From the NCBI RefSeq assembly GCF_016654115.1, contig NZ_JAEQAZ010000083.1, positions 1 to 38,195 of the forward strand: a DNA stretch of 38,195 nucleotides, read 5' to 3'. Made by a program: the position numbers and the translations under genes. Shown in pieces: positions 7,596 through 15,276 of this stretch. Below the pieces are notes generated by a model. That model was not told the DNA's origin, did not search any database, and saw only the letters and a list, made by a program, of their open reading frames with translations. Position 1 is the stretch's first letter. Every line of letters starts with the position of its first letter. The stretch comes from Streptomyces sp. MBT53. GTDB lineage: Bacteria > Actinomycetota > Actinomycetes > Streptomycetales > Streptomycetaceae.

Positions 7596-10500
7596 CGGTC
7601 TTCCCCCGCTCGCAGCACACGCACCAGGTCCACCCGGGACAGCAACCGGGCCAGTGTCAGGACGACCGCGCTGATGGCGAGCGCGGTCGCCAGCGCGGTC
7701 AGCGCGACGGTGCCCCAGGGGATGATCTGCGGCAGTGGCGGATAGGGGGCCTGTCCGCTGTCGTCCACGGTGACGAGCGGCAGCACCGCCGCGGCCAGCG
7801 CCATGCCCATCAGCGCACCCGGGACCACCGCGAACAGCGCCAGACTCAGCTGCTCGGTGCCCAGCAGCGCGGAGAGGCTCTTGGCGCGGACGCCGATCGC
7901 GCGCAGCAGGGCGAACTCCTTGCGGCGCTGCCGGGTGGAGACCACCGCGTGCACGGTGAAGGCGATGACCGCGAATCCGGGGGCCAGATAACGGACCAGT
8001 TCCAGCGTCCGGCGGAGTCCGGTGCGGAACGGGTCGGCCCGGAGGGAAGCGGCGGTCTGCGCCGTGGTGGTGACCTGGCCCAGCGCGGGTTGTGCCGCCA
8101 CGGCTGCGGCCGTGCGCGCGCTGTCGGTGCTGTTGAGCCACCAGAACGCGGGATCCTCCTGGTCCACGCCGGCCTGTGTCAGCGCGGTGGCGAGCTGTCG
8201 CTGATCGGCGATCAGATGGCCCTGTCCGCGGCCCAGTCCGGGCGGTGAGTCGACTCGGCCCACGATCCGGGCGGTGACCCGGCCCTCGCCCAGGTCCAGG
8301 GTGGTGGTGCCGCCCACGTTCAGCCGTGCCTCGCGCAGCGCTGTGGCGTCGGCGCGCACCGGAAGCGGCGCGGGACCGCCCGCGGGACCCGCCACGAGCC
8401 GCACCTGGCTGCCGGGCTGGGTGTCGTAGTCGCTGTCGGACAGACCGCCGAACGCGTCCGAGGTCGCCCGGGAGGGTCGGATGCCGGTGCTGATGGTGGT
8501 CCGCAGTACCTCGGAGCCGACCGGGGCGATCGAGCACACTCCGGAGGTGCCGGGTTCGTAGCTGCCGGTCAACTGCCCTTTGCAGGCGCCCTCGGTGGCG
8601 TCGGAGGCGTGGTCCGTGCCGTCGGCCCAGAGCTGCTCGCCGGGGAGCCGGGTGACCCACTTGTCCGTGGTGTCGCGCGCGCCGACCCGGATCAGTGACA
8701 GGTCCAGTCGCGCGGGACGCGTGTTCGGCTGTGGCAGGACGTTGATGGCGGTCATGGTCAGCGGATAGTCCCGTGGGTGGCCGCCGCTCAGCGCCACGCC
8801 GAGCGGGATCGCGACGGTGTGTCCGGCTCCGTCGGCGGTGGGCAGCCGGGTCGTCACGACGCTGACGAGGCCGGACGCGTCCTGCACGGTCAACTCCACG
8901 CTCGGCGCCACACGGTTCCCGTCGCTGCGCAGCCGCTCGTCCAGCAGCAGCGCGGTCGGACGCCCGGGGAGCGGTATCCCGGGCACGACCGGTGCCGGGG
9001 TGCGGGGAGCGGGCCCGCCGACCGTGCCGACCAGATCCTCGGTCACGCCGCCGGGCAGGTTCACCGACGTCCGCGTCACCGGGGTCACGTCGGTCACCGC
9101 GGGCAGCGCGCGATAGGCGGCGCCCAGGACGGGGGAGGGGTAACCGTCGTCCGCCGAGGGGGAGATCCGCACATCCGCGCCGACGGTGAACGCGGCCTGC
9201 TCGGACGCCAGACCGCCCAGACAGGCCAGCGCGGTGGTGGCGAAGGCGCTCACCGACATGGCCAGGCACATCAGCACCACCGGTCCCGCGTTGCGTGCCG
9301 CCCGCCGGCCCAACTGCCAACCGGCCAGCGGGAGTACGAGACCCCGACCACGCCGGCCGAACGCGTCCAGCAGCAGCGAGGTCAGCGGCAGCAGCCGCAG
9401 CAGCAGGAGCGCGGCGGCACCGGCCACCAGAGTCGGCACCAGGACCAGCACCGGGTCCGCGGAGGCGCTGCCCGTGCCCACGTCGGAGATCAGCGAGTGG
9501 TGCCGCCGTAGCTCCAGATAGCCCAGGGTCGCGACGGCCAGCAGGGCCAGGTCGGCGCCCAGCCGCTGGGCGGCGGCGGCCCGTGCGCCACGGGTCGGCC
9601 GCGACCGGGCCGACGGCAGCACGGGCAGCAGTACGGCCGCCGCGTGCACGAGCAGGGTCAGCCCTACGGCGGCCCAGGCGTCGGTGCCCCGCCGGCCGGG
9701 GTGCAGCAGCCCGGCCAGGAAGGGGGCGGCCACGGCGGCCGGGACACCGGTGAGCGCCCACTCGGCCGCGGCACCGCGCAGCAGCCTCGGGGTGCCGGCG
9801 CCTCTGGCCTGCTGGAGCGCCAGTTCCTCGCGCCGGCGCACGGTCAGCTCGCGGGCGGCCAGCACCAGGGTGGCCAGGGCGAGGACCGCCAGGAGCACGC
9901 TGGGCAGGTACAGCGAGGACCGGGCGGCCACCGTCGGCACCGTCAACTCGTCGATGGCGCCCGGCAGTCCGGAGGCCACCGTCACATCGGCCAGCGAGGG
10001 CTGGTGCCCGCCGAACACCGACACGCCGCTCTGGCTGCCGGAGAAGGCACGCAGCCGGTCGCCGAGGGCGGTGAGGCCGCCCGCGTCGAGCCGGGAGAGG
10101 TCGGGCTGCACACTCCAGTGGGCCGTCAGATGCCCGTTCAGGACGGCGCTGCCGTTGAGAGCCGACGGCGAGACCACCAACAGGTCCTGGTCGGAGGTCT
10201 CTCCCTCGGCCAGGTCGCCGGCCATCGCGGGCCAGAACCCGACGGCACCGGTCGCGCGGTAGACGCCGGTGATCCGCAAGGTCATGGCCCGGTTGAAGGC
10301 GTCCTGCACCCGGAGGCTGGTGCCGGGCCCGATGCCCAGGCGTTTCGCCAGCGCGTCCGGCACCGCCGTGTCGACCGGGGCGGTGGACCCGGTGGAGACC
10401 CTGACCTCGGGCAGCGAGGTGAACGCGCCGGCCGGGGCGTCGGCGGTACCGGCGGGCCACCGCCCGGCGACCAGCCGCCCGAAGCTGCCGCCGTCCTGCA

Positions 10501-10939
10501 CGGCGACCGGATGCAGCCCCGTGCCTCCGGGGGTGCGCGGCGCGCCCGCGACCCCGTCGACGCCCGTCACCGAGACCGGCGAGGTGCCCAGCAGTCCCAC
10601 ATAGGTCCGCTGCGGCACCCCGGCGAACACGCGGTCGGCGGCGGCCCGCACATCGCGATCGGCCGCGGCCATTCCTCCGGCGCGGAAGGACGCGTTGACG
10701 TTCACCTGCGCGTCGAGGTCGGCGGCCAGTCGCCGTACGGCACCGGCCTGCACCGAACTGCCCGCCAGCGAGGCGAGCGTGGCCAGCGCCGTCGCGCACA
10801 GCAGTACGGTCACCGCGACGGCGGCCAGCACCAGCCCGTGCTGTGCGGCCCGCCTGGCGGCCACGGGAAGGCGGCGCCGGGCCGGACGCGGAGCACCGGG
10901 GCCTCGCCGCGGCGAAGACCTGACGGCCGTGGCGACCAC
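7592..10939 (-). CDS. FtsX-like ABC transporter permease (large, first of pair)
   Basis: A roughly 1115-residue permease. A basic Arg-rich N-terminus leads into a transmembrane helix (HGLVLAAVAVTVLLCATALA), a large extracytoplasmic domain, several helices after residue 350, a second extracytoplasmic domain with a Cys pair (CKGQLTGSYEPGTSGVC), and a C-terminal FtsX block with the typical RQRRKEFALLRAIGVR stretch. The GTG at 10939 has GGGGG 5 nt upstream, whereas the ATG at 10963 has none, so I prefer GTG. It is coupled (TTGA) to the second permease gene. These proteins normally pair with LolD/MacB-like ATPases, here encoded convergently at 3003-4765. Confidence 0.88.
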   Translation of the reverse strand: MVATAVRSSPRRGPGAPRPARRRLPVAARRAAQHGLVLAAVAVTVLLCATALATLASLAGSSVQAGAVRRLAADLDAQVNVNASFRAGGMAAADRDVRAAADRVFAGVPQRTYVGLLGTSPVSVTGVDGVAGAPRTPGGTGLHPVAVQDGGSFGRLVAGRWPAGTADAPAGAFTSLPEVRVSTGSTAPVDTAVPDALAKRLGIGPGTSLRVQDAFNRAMTLRITGVYRATGAVGFWPAMAGDLAEGETSDQDLLVVSPSALNGSAVLNGHLTAHWSVQPDLSRLDAGGLTALGDRLRAFSGSQSGVSVFGGHQPSLADVTVASGLPGAIDELTVPTVAARSSLYLPSVLLAVLALATLVLAARELTVRRREELALQQARGAGTPRLLRGAAAEWALTGVPAAVAAPFLAGLLHPGRRGTDAWAAVGLTLLVHAAAVLLPVLPSARSRPTRGARAAAAQRLGADLALLAVATLGYLELRRHHSLISDVGTGSASADPVLVLVPTLVAGAAALLLLRLLPLTSLLLDAFGRRGRGLVLPLAGWQLGRRAARNAGPVVLMCLAMSVSAFATTALACLGGLASEQAAFTVGADVRISPSADDGYPSPVLGAAYRALPAVTDVTPVTRTSVNLPGGVTEDLVGTVGGPAPRTPAPVVPGIPLPGRPTALLLDERLRSDGNRVAPSVELTVQDASGLVSVVTTRLPTADGAGHTVAIPLGVALSGGHPRDYPLTMTAINVLPQPNTRPARLDLSLIRVGARDTTDKWVTRLPGEQLWADGTDHASDATEGACKGQLTGSYEPGTSGVCSIAPVGSEVLRTTISTGIRPSRATSDAFGGLSDSDYDTQPGSQVRLVAGPAGGPAPLPVRADATALREARLNVGGTTTLDLGEGRVTARIVGRVDSPPGLGRGQGHLIADQRQLATALTQAGVDQEDPAFWWLNSTDSARTAAAVAAQPALGQVTTTAQTAASLRADPFRTGLRRTLELVRYLAPGFAVIAFTVHAVVSTRQRRKEFALLRAIGVRAKSLSALLGTEQLSLALFAVVPGALMGMALAAAVLPLVTVDDSGQAPYPPLPQIIPWGTVALTALATALAISAVVLTLARLLSRVDLVRVLRAGEDR

Positions 10940-10963
10940 ATGAACCCCCGCAGAATCGAACAT

Positions 10964-10982
10964 GTGACGTACGGCGCGTCAC
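10964..10982. promoter_or_regulatory. inverted repeat upstream of the permease pair
   Basis: Perfect arms GTGACG and CGTCAC are separated by 7 nt, immediately upstream of the possible ATG at 10963 and 25 nt upstream of the preferred GTG start. The placement suits an operator or part of the promoter. The arms are short, so chance is possible. Confidence 0.35.
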
Positions 10983-11241
10983 AGTCCTACCAGGCGCTCT
11001 TCGGACGACGCAAGAATCGTCGGTCACCGGCGCCCGTGAACTGACCTTTCGCATGGCTTCAGTTGAGACGCGGGAGGGGTGCTTGTACCACCGGACGCAC
11101 GCCGCTGACCAGGGCTTCGGCCGTCGCGTTCAGGTTGTGTTCAGGCTCGGACGGGACTCGGCCAACTCACGCACCAGAAGCGCCAAAGCTCTGGCAAAGG
11201 GGGCTGGGGCGAGTGCCGCACAGCATGTCATCGTGCCTGCC
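10983..11241. other. intergenic stretch between the permease pair and the DUF347 gene
   Basis: About 260 bp without a supported gene. The frame of the downstream gene is open back to 11053, but that leader (rich in His, Arg and Ser) looks unlike the family. The stretch contains the 11-bp direct repeat at 11128-11149. No strong terminator hairpin was seen. Confidence 0.4.
11128..11149 (+). promoter_or_regulatory. 11-bp direct repeat, OmpR-type response-regulator box candidate
   Basis: GTTCAGGTTGT is followed directly by GTTCAGGCTCG: two GTTCAGG half-sites exactly 11 bp apart. Tandem half-sites with one-helical-turn spacing are the usual target shape for OmpR/PhoB-family dimers. The site lies about 93 bp before the ATG of the DUF347 gene and about 2.3 kb from an OmpR-type regulator gene at 13410-14072. 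Binding by that regulator is inference. Confidence 0.5.
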
Positions 11242-12033
11242 ATGACGACAGATCACCTCACGCATCACAGGCCCCCGGGCCACGCACGAAACACGGCGAG
11301 CAAGGTGCCGGAGGTGACCGTCTACTTCTGGATCATCAAGGTGCTGACGACCGGAATGGGAGAGACGGCCTCCGACTTCCTGGCCCACGCGTTCGGCCCG
11401 ATCCCCGCCGTCGGCCTCGGCGGCATCGCCCTGGTGGGCGCGTTGGCGGTGCAGCTCGCCGTCCGGCGGTACGCGGCCTGGATCTACTGGACCGCGGTCG
11501 TCATGGTCAGCGTCTTCGGCACGATGGCCGCCGACGTCCTGCACGTCGGCCTCGGTGTGCCGTACGCGGTCTCGACACCGTTCTTCATGGTCGCGCTGGC
11601 CGCGGTCTTCGCCCTCTGGTACCGCTCCGAAGGCACCCTGTCCATCCACAGCATCCACACCCGGCGCCGCGAACTCTTCTACTGGGCCACGGTGTTGGCC
11701 ACCTTCGCCCTGGGCACCGCCGCCGGGGACCTCACCGCCACGATCGGCCTCGGCTACCTGGGCTCCGCCGTCCTCTACGCCGTCGCGATCGCCGTTCCGG
11801 CAATCGCCCACCGGTGGGGCGCCCTGAACGCGGTGGCCGCGTTCTGGACGGCGTACGTCATCACCCGCCCGCTCGGGGCGTCCGTCGCCGACTGGATGGC
11901 CCTGAGCCACAGCCGGGGCGGCCTCGCCATGGGGCTCGGCCCGGTCACGCTGTCCTGGACGGTGGCCATCCTCGGTTTCGTGGGGTACCTGGCGTTCTCC
12001 CGCAAGGACGTTGGCCAGGGCGCCGTGAGCTGA
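11242..12033 (+). CDS. DUF347/COG4705 four-repeat membrane protein
   Basis: A 263-residue integral membrane protein built of four tandem two-helix repeats. Each begins with an aromatic-rich helix ending in a conserved Asp: VLTTGMGETASDFL, VSVFGTMAADVLH, TFALGTAAGDLTA and ITRPLGASVADWMA. The N-terminal 30 residues are hydrophilic. This matches the Pfam repeat of unknown function DUF347 (four repeats, two helices each). The buried Asp residues suggest transport of a cation or proton-coupled solute, but no substrate is known. ATG 11242 lacks a clear ribosome-binding site; GTG 11233 is an alternative. The gene converges on the kinase gene of a two-component system. Confidence 0.82.
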   Translation: MTTDHLTHHRPPGHARNTASKVPEVTVYFWIIKVLTTGMGETASDFLAHAFGPIPAVGLGGIALVGALAVQLAVRRYAAWIYWTAVVMVSVFGTMAADVLHVGLGVPYAVSTPFFMVALAAVFALWYRSEGTLSIHSIHTRRRELFYWATVLATFALGTAAGDLTATIGLGYLGSAVLYAVAIAVPAIAHRWGALNAVAAFWTAYVITRPLGASVADWMALSHSRGGLAMGLGPVTLSWTVAILGFVGYLAFSRKDVGQGAVS

Positions 12034-12040
12034 GGGACGC

Positions 12041-12076
12041 GTTCGTGGTCACCCTGCGGGCAGCGTGACCACGAAC
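12041..12076. terminator. bidirectional hairpin between convergent genes
   Basis: A 12-bp perfect stem, GTTCGTGGTCAC with GTGACCACGAAC, and a 12-nt loop in which CTG/CAG can pair further. It starts 7 nt after the stop of the DUF347 gene and covers the last codons and stop of the histidine kinase gene, so it can act for both directions. Confidence 0.65.
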
Positions 12077-13413
12077 CGTGCCCCGGGCGTGTACCCGGCG
12101 TCGTACGTCACCTCGCCGCCGGCCGAGCGGGCGAGGCGCCGGGCCAGGGGCAGACCGAGGCCCGCCCCGCCGTGGCCGTCGGCCGGATCCGCCCGTCGGC
12201 CGGGCTCGAAGAGCAGCCCGGAGAACGCGCGCGGTACGCCGGGCCCGTCGTCGACGACGTCGACGCCCACTCCGTCGGCTGTGCGGTGCACGCGGACGGA
12301 GACGGCGGAACGGGCGTAGCGGCACGCGTTGGCGAGGAGCGGGCTCACGATGCGTTCGAGAAGGGCGGGCGGCACTCCGGCCACCAGGGGCGGGCCGTCG
12401 ACGGTGACCGTCAAGTGGCCCTGCGGGTAAGGGACTTCGGCCAGTCGGCGTAGCGTGGGCAGGGTCTCCGCGGTGCCCGGTGCGGTGAGTGTGCCGTCGC
12501 GTGCGTCGGCCAGGAGGGTGTCGCAGATGGTCCGCATGGACTCGGCGGCCTCCGCGATGACCTGGTGACTGGCGAGGGTCTGGTCGGCCGTGCGGGGGCG
12601 GGCCCGCCACCAGTCGAGCTCGGCGATGATCCGGCTCAGAGGCGTGCGCAGTTCGTGCGAGAGTTCCCCGGTGAGCTGCCGCTCGTGGCGCAGCAGGGTG
12701 CGGATGCGGTCGAGTAACGCGTCCAACGACGCGCCGAGACGGGTGAGTTCGGCCGGATGCCGCATGCTGCCGAAGCGTTCCCCGGAGGCCACGGCGCTCC
12801 ACTGGCCGGCCTGGTCGGTCATCGTGCGCACGGGACGCAGGGCGCGGCCGACCGCCAGCCGGGTCAGGACGTAGGTGCAGGCGAGCATGACGGCGTCCAG
12901 GGCGAGTGATCCCAGGAGCAGGGTGTCGGCCGAACTCCGGTACGGGGAGAGGTCCAGCGCGGTGACGACGGTGGCGCCGCCGGAGATCGGACGGGAGCAC
13001 AGGCGCAGCGGCCCGTGGACGTCGGTGGTGACGCACCGCTGCCCGCCACGCCCGGCGAGCGCGTCGGCGACCCGGGTCAGGGAGCCCGAGGCCGGCGGCG
13101 CCTCCAGCAGTCGCCGCCCGGAGTAGATCCACACGTCGGCGTCGAGGAGGTCGTCGTGGGAGGTCTCCAGGACGCGCGCCGTCGAGCCGCTGGTGTCGAT
13201 CGTGGTCGCGACGGCGGCGGCACGGGTGCGCAGCTCGTCGTCGGCCTGGTGCTGGAGGCGGTGGCCGGCCACGGCGTTGAAGGCGACGGTCAGGACCAGC
13301 ATCAGCAGCGTGGCCGTGACGAGCGCCACGAGCGAGAGCCGGCCGCGCAGCGTACGGGGAGCCGCACGGCGCAGGAGGACGCTCATGTGCTGCCGGCGAA
13401 GGACACCGCTCAT
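12049..13413 (-). CDS. two-component sensor histidine kinase
   Basis: A 454-residue membrane kinase. Basic N-terminus, transmembrane helix 1 at about 26-50, an extracytoplasmic sensor of about 115 residues, transmembrane helix 2 at about 165-187, HAMP, then the HisKA H-box ELSHELRTPLSR with H253. The ATPase domain follows (N-box LLANACRYARS, G1 DVVDDGPGVP, G2 GHGGAGLGLPLARRL). The sensor holds a Cys pair, C127 and C139. The ATG at 13413 overlaps the regulator stop (ATGA); a second ATG at 13386 is possible. Leu233 is encoded by TTA (12715-12717), the only in-frame TTA I found, so translation should depend on the bldA tRNA. The signal is unknown. Confidence 0.93.
   Translation of the reverse strand: MSGVLRRQHMSVLLRRAAPRTLRGRLSLVALVTATLLMLVLTVAFNAVAGHRLQHQADDELRTRAAAVATTIDTSGSTARVLETSHDDLLDADVWIYSGRRLLEAPPASGSLTRVADALAGRGGQRCVTTDVHGPLRLCSRPISGGATVVTALDLSPYRSSADTLLLGSLALDAVMLACTYVLTRLAVGRALRPVRTMTDQAGQWSAVASGERFGSMRHPAELTRLGASLDALLDRIRTLLRHERQLTGELSHELRTPLSRIIAELDWWRARPRTADQTLASHQVIAEAAESMRTICDTLLADARDGTLTAPGTAETLPTLRRLAEVPYPQGHLTVTVDGPPLVAGVPPALLERIVSPLLANACRYARSAVSVRVHRTADGVGVDVVDDGPGVPRAFSGLLFEPGRRADPADGHGGAGLGLPLARRLARSAGGEVTYDAGYTPGARFVVTLPAG
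12715..12717 (-). other. TTA codon (bldA-dependent) in the kinase gene
   Basis: The minus-strand codon for Leu233 in LDALLDRI is TTA, flanked by GCG and CTC. TTA is very rare in Streptomyces and needs the developmentally regulated bldA Leu-tRNA. Other TAA/TTA triplets I checked in this window fall out of frame. Confidence 0.8.
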
Positions 13414-14072
13414 GCCAGGTGATGCCCGATCCCGCGAGCCGTGCCGATCGTCCGCCCGCTGCCGGCCTCGCGCAGCTTGCGGCGCAGTCGGGTCAGGTAC
13501 TGGTCGAGGGTGTTGTCGTGCACCCGGGCCCCTTCGGGCCAGCCCGCCCGGACCAGTTCGCGGCGGCTGACGATCCCGCCGTGCGCCGCCATGAGCGCGG
13601 CCAGCAGCCGGAACTCGGTCGGTGTCAGATCGACCCGCGATCCCCGGACGTCGACCGTGTGCCGGACGGCGTCCAGCACCAGGTCTCCCGCCGTGGCGGC
13701 GGGCGGCGGCGCGGCCCGCTTGAGGGCCGCCCGCAGCCGGGCGGCGAGTTCGGCTAGATGGAAGGGCTTGGACAGATAGTCGTCGCCGCCGGCCGAGAAC
13801 CCCGCCAGCCGGTCGGGCAGCCGGTGGTGCGCGCTGAGGAAGACGACGGGGGAGCGGAACCCGTTCGCCCGCATCGCCTGGCACACGTCCCGCCCGTCGG
13901 CGTCGGGCAGCCCGATGTCGAGCACGGCGGCACAGATGTCGTCGGTGGCCAGCCGCAGGGCGGTCGCCCCGTCCGACGCGGGGACGGTGTCGAAGTCCTC
14001 GTCGCGCAGCCCGCGCATCAGCACGTCCCGCAACGCGTGATCGTCCTCGACGACCAGGATGGTCCGGCGCAT
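13410..14072 (-). CDS. OmpR-family response regulator
   Basis: A 220-residue DNA-binding regulator. The receiver domain has the acidic pocket VVEDDHA (D10, D11), phospho-acceptor D52 in AVLDIGLPDADG, and the switch Lys K102 in YLSKPFHL. The C-terminal winged helix (about 125-218) has LTPTEFRLLAALMA and the recognition-helix region HDNTLDQYLTRLRRKL. AGGGAG lies 5 nt before the ATG. It is coupled (ATGA) to the downstream kinase gene. Repeats just upstream (14089-14123) are candidate autoregulatory sites; a different direct repeat before the DUF347 gene may be a further target. Confidence 0.94.
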   Translation of the reverse strand: MRRTILVVEDDHALRDVLMRGLRDEDFDTVPASDGATALRLATDDICAAVLDIGLPDADGRDVCQAMRANGFRSPVVFLSAHHRLPDRLAGFSAGGDDYLSKPFHLAELAARLRAALKRAAPPPAATAGDLVLDAVRHTVDVRGSRVDLTPTEFRLLAALMAAHGGIVSRRELVRAGWPEGARVHDNTLDQYLTRLRRKLREAGSGRTIGTARGIGHHLA

Positions 14073-14088
14073 GCTGCTCCCTGGGTGA

Positions 14089-14123
14089 CTACAATTCTGT
14101 AGACCGTCTACGGAACTGTAGAC
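14089..14123. promoter_or_regulatory. cluster of inverted and direct repeats upstream of the response regulator
   Basis: Two overlapping symmetries: CTACA-ATTC-TGTAG at 14089-14102, and GTCTAC-GGAACT-GTAGAC at 14106-14123 (perfect 6-bp arms). The octamer CTGTAGAC also occurs twice as a direct repeat 19 bp apart (14097 and 14116). The block starts 17 bp before the regulator ATG and is more AT-rich than its surroundings, so it probably combines promoter and operator. Confidence 0.55.
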
Positions 14124-14235
14124 GATGACGGGGCGGGGGCGCGCCCTGCGGCGGTCGGGCCGACGATCGCCGCCATGCCGGCACCCACCCCACCTCCTCC
14201 GGCAGACATCGAAACGCCCGACCGGGGCACGTGGT

Positions 14236-14269
14236 GATGTGCGGGCCGCGCGCTGTGCGCCCGCACATC
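14236..14269 (+). promoter_or_regulatory. leader hairpin before the DUF1206 gene
   Basis: Perfect 11-bp arms GATGTGCGGGC and GCCCGCACATC enclose a 12-nt GC-rich loop. The right arm ends 30 nt before the ATG at 14300. No U tract follows. It could be a 5' leader structure, an attenuator or an operator in DNA form. Confidence 0.45.
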
Positions 14270-14299
14270 GGCCCGTCCAGTGTTTCCAGGAAAGGCATC

Positions 14300-15157
14300 A
14301 TGACGTCGTCTCATACGCACAAGTGGGGCCTGAGGAACGGCAGTTCCGCCGGCCGCCGGAGCCGTACGCCGGGAACGGCCGAGGGAAAGCAGGCGCTGGC
14401 CGCCTCCGGGCGCGCCGGATTCGTCGCACGAGGCGTCGTCTACGTCCTCGTCGGCGCCCTCGCCCTGCGGATCGCGTTCGGCGACGGCGGCCGGGAGGCG
14501 GACCGGCAGGGCGCGTTGCAGCAGGTCGCGGCGCAGCCCTTCGGAAAGGCCATGCTGTGGATGCTGGTCGTCGGCTTCGGCTGCATGGCGATCTGGCGGG
14601 GCTCCCGGGCACTGCTGGCCAAGGGGCCGAAGAACAAGGTCGGTTCACGCTTGCTGGACGGCGGCCGGGCCGTGTTCTACGGCTTCGTCTGCTGGGGTAC
14701 CGCGTCCTTCGCGGCCGGTACGGGCGGCACCTCCGGCAGTGACGCGAAGTCCCGGGACTGGACCGCCTCGGCGCTGAAACTTCCTGGCGGCCAGGTGCTG
14801 GTGGGCCTCGCCGGCTGCGTCCTGATCGGAGTCGGCGCGACCCTGGCGGTGCGCGCGCTGCTGCGGCGCTTCCTGCGCAGGCTGGAGACCGGGAGGATGA
14901 GCCGCCGGGTACGGCAGGTCGTCACCGCTCTCGGGGTGGGCGGCGGCGCGGCGCGCGGTGCCGTGTTCGCAGGCGTGGGCGTCTTCGTGCTCGTCGCGGC
15001 CGTCCGCTTCGACCCGCACCAGGCCAAGGGCATGGACGCCACCCTCCGCACCTTCGCGCACACTCCGGCGGGCCCGTGGCTGCTGGTCGCCGTGGCCGTC
15101 GGGCTCGTCCTGTTCGGCGGTTTCTCCTTCGCGTCGGCACGCTGGCGCCGCCTGTGA
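14300..15157 (+). CDS. DUF1206 membrane protein
   Basis: A 285-residue membrane protein of the actinobacterial DUF1206 family, function unknown. After a basic Ser/Arg-rich start, it shows three repeats of a two-helix unit: GRAGFVARGVVYVLVGALAL, then GGRAVFYGFVCWGTASFAAG, then GGGAARGAVFAGVGVFVLVAA, each followed by a second helix (LWMLVVGFGCMAIW, LVGLAGCVLIGVGATLAV, LLVAVAVGLVLFGGFSF). AGGAAAGG lies just before the ATG; the frame is open upstream, but this site and the family N-terminus support 14300. It stands between the two-component system (divergent) and the stress sigma operon. Confidence 0.85.
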   Translation: MTSSHTHKWGLRNGSSAGRRSRTPGTAEGKQALAASGRAGFVARGVVYVLVGALALRIAFGDGGREADRQGALQQVAAQPFGKAMLWMLVVGFGCMAIWRGSRALLAKGPKNKVGSRLLDGGRAVFYGFVCWGTASFAAGTGGTSGSDAKSRDWTASALKLPGGQVLVGLAGCVLIGVGATLAVRALLRRFLRRLETGRMSRRVRQVVTALGVGGGAARGAVFAGVGVFVLVAAVRFDPHQAKGMDATLRTFAHTPAGPWLLVAVAVGLVLFGGFSFASARWRRL

Positions 15158-15204
15158 CCGGTGCCCCGACGAAGCCGGTGGGCAGGGCCGGAAAAGAAAT
15201 ATCG

Positions 15205-15216
15205 GTCCGCGCGGAC
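15205..15216. promoter_or_regulatory. perfect 12-bp palindrome upstream of the stress sigma gene
   Basis: GTCCGCGCGGAC, followed by a small hairpin GCCCG-GAG-CGGGC at 15225-15237. Both lie in the 119-nt gap between the DUF1206 stop and the sigma gene start. An operator or leader structure is possible. I could not identify a SigB-type GTTT/GGGTAT promoter here. Confidence 0.3.
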
Positions 15217-15276
15217 ATGAAGTCGCCCGGAGCGGGCACGTGGGGTTCGTCCTGTCCTCCCACTTAAGGCGGCATC

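Noticed and set aside
9137..9142. TAA on the plus strand inside the permease gene as a second TTA codon
   Set aside because: In the gene frame it reads GGT TAC, not TTA. The TAA triplets at about 7990, 12426, 25776, 25840 and 26175 are likewise out of frame.
4773..11054. Single open frame of about 2090 codons on the minus strand
   Set aside because: Its upstream half is the shadow of the first permease, which lies in another frame with clear FtsX features. Only the part from the TTG at 7595 is a plausible protein.
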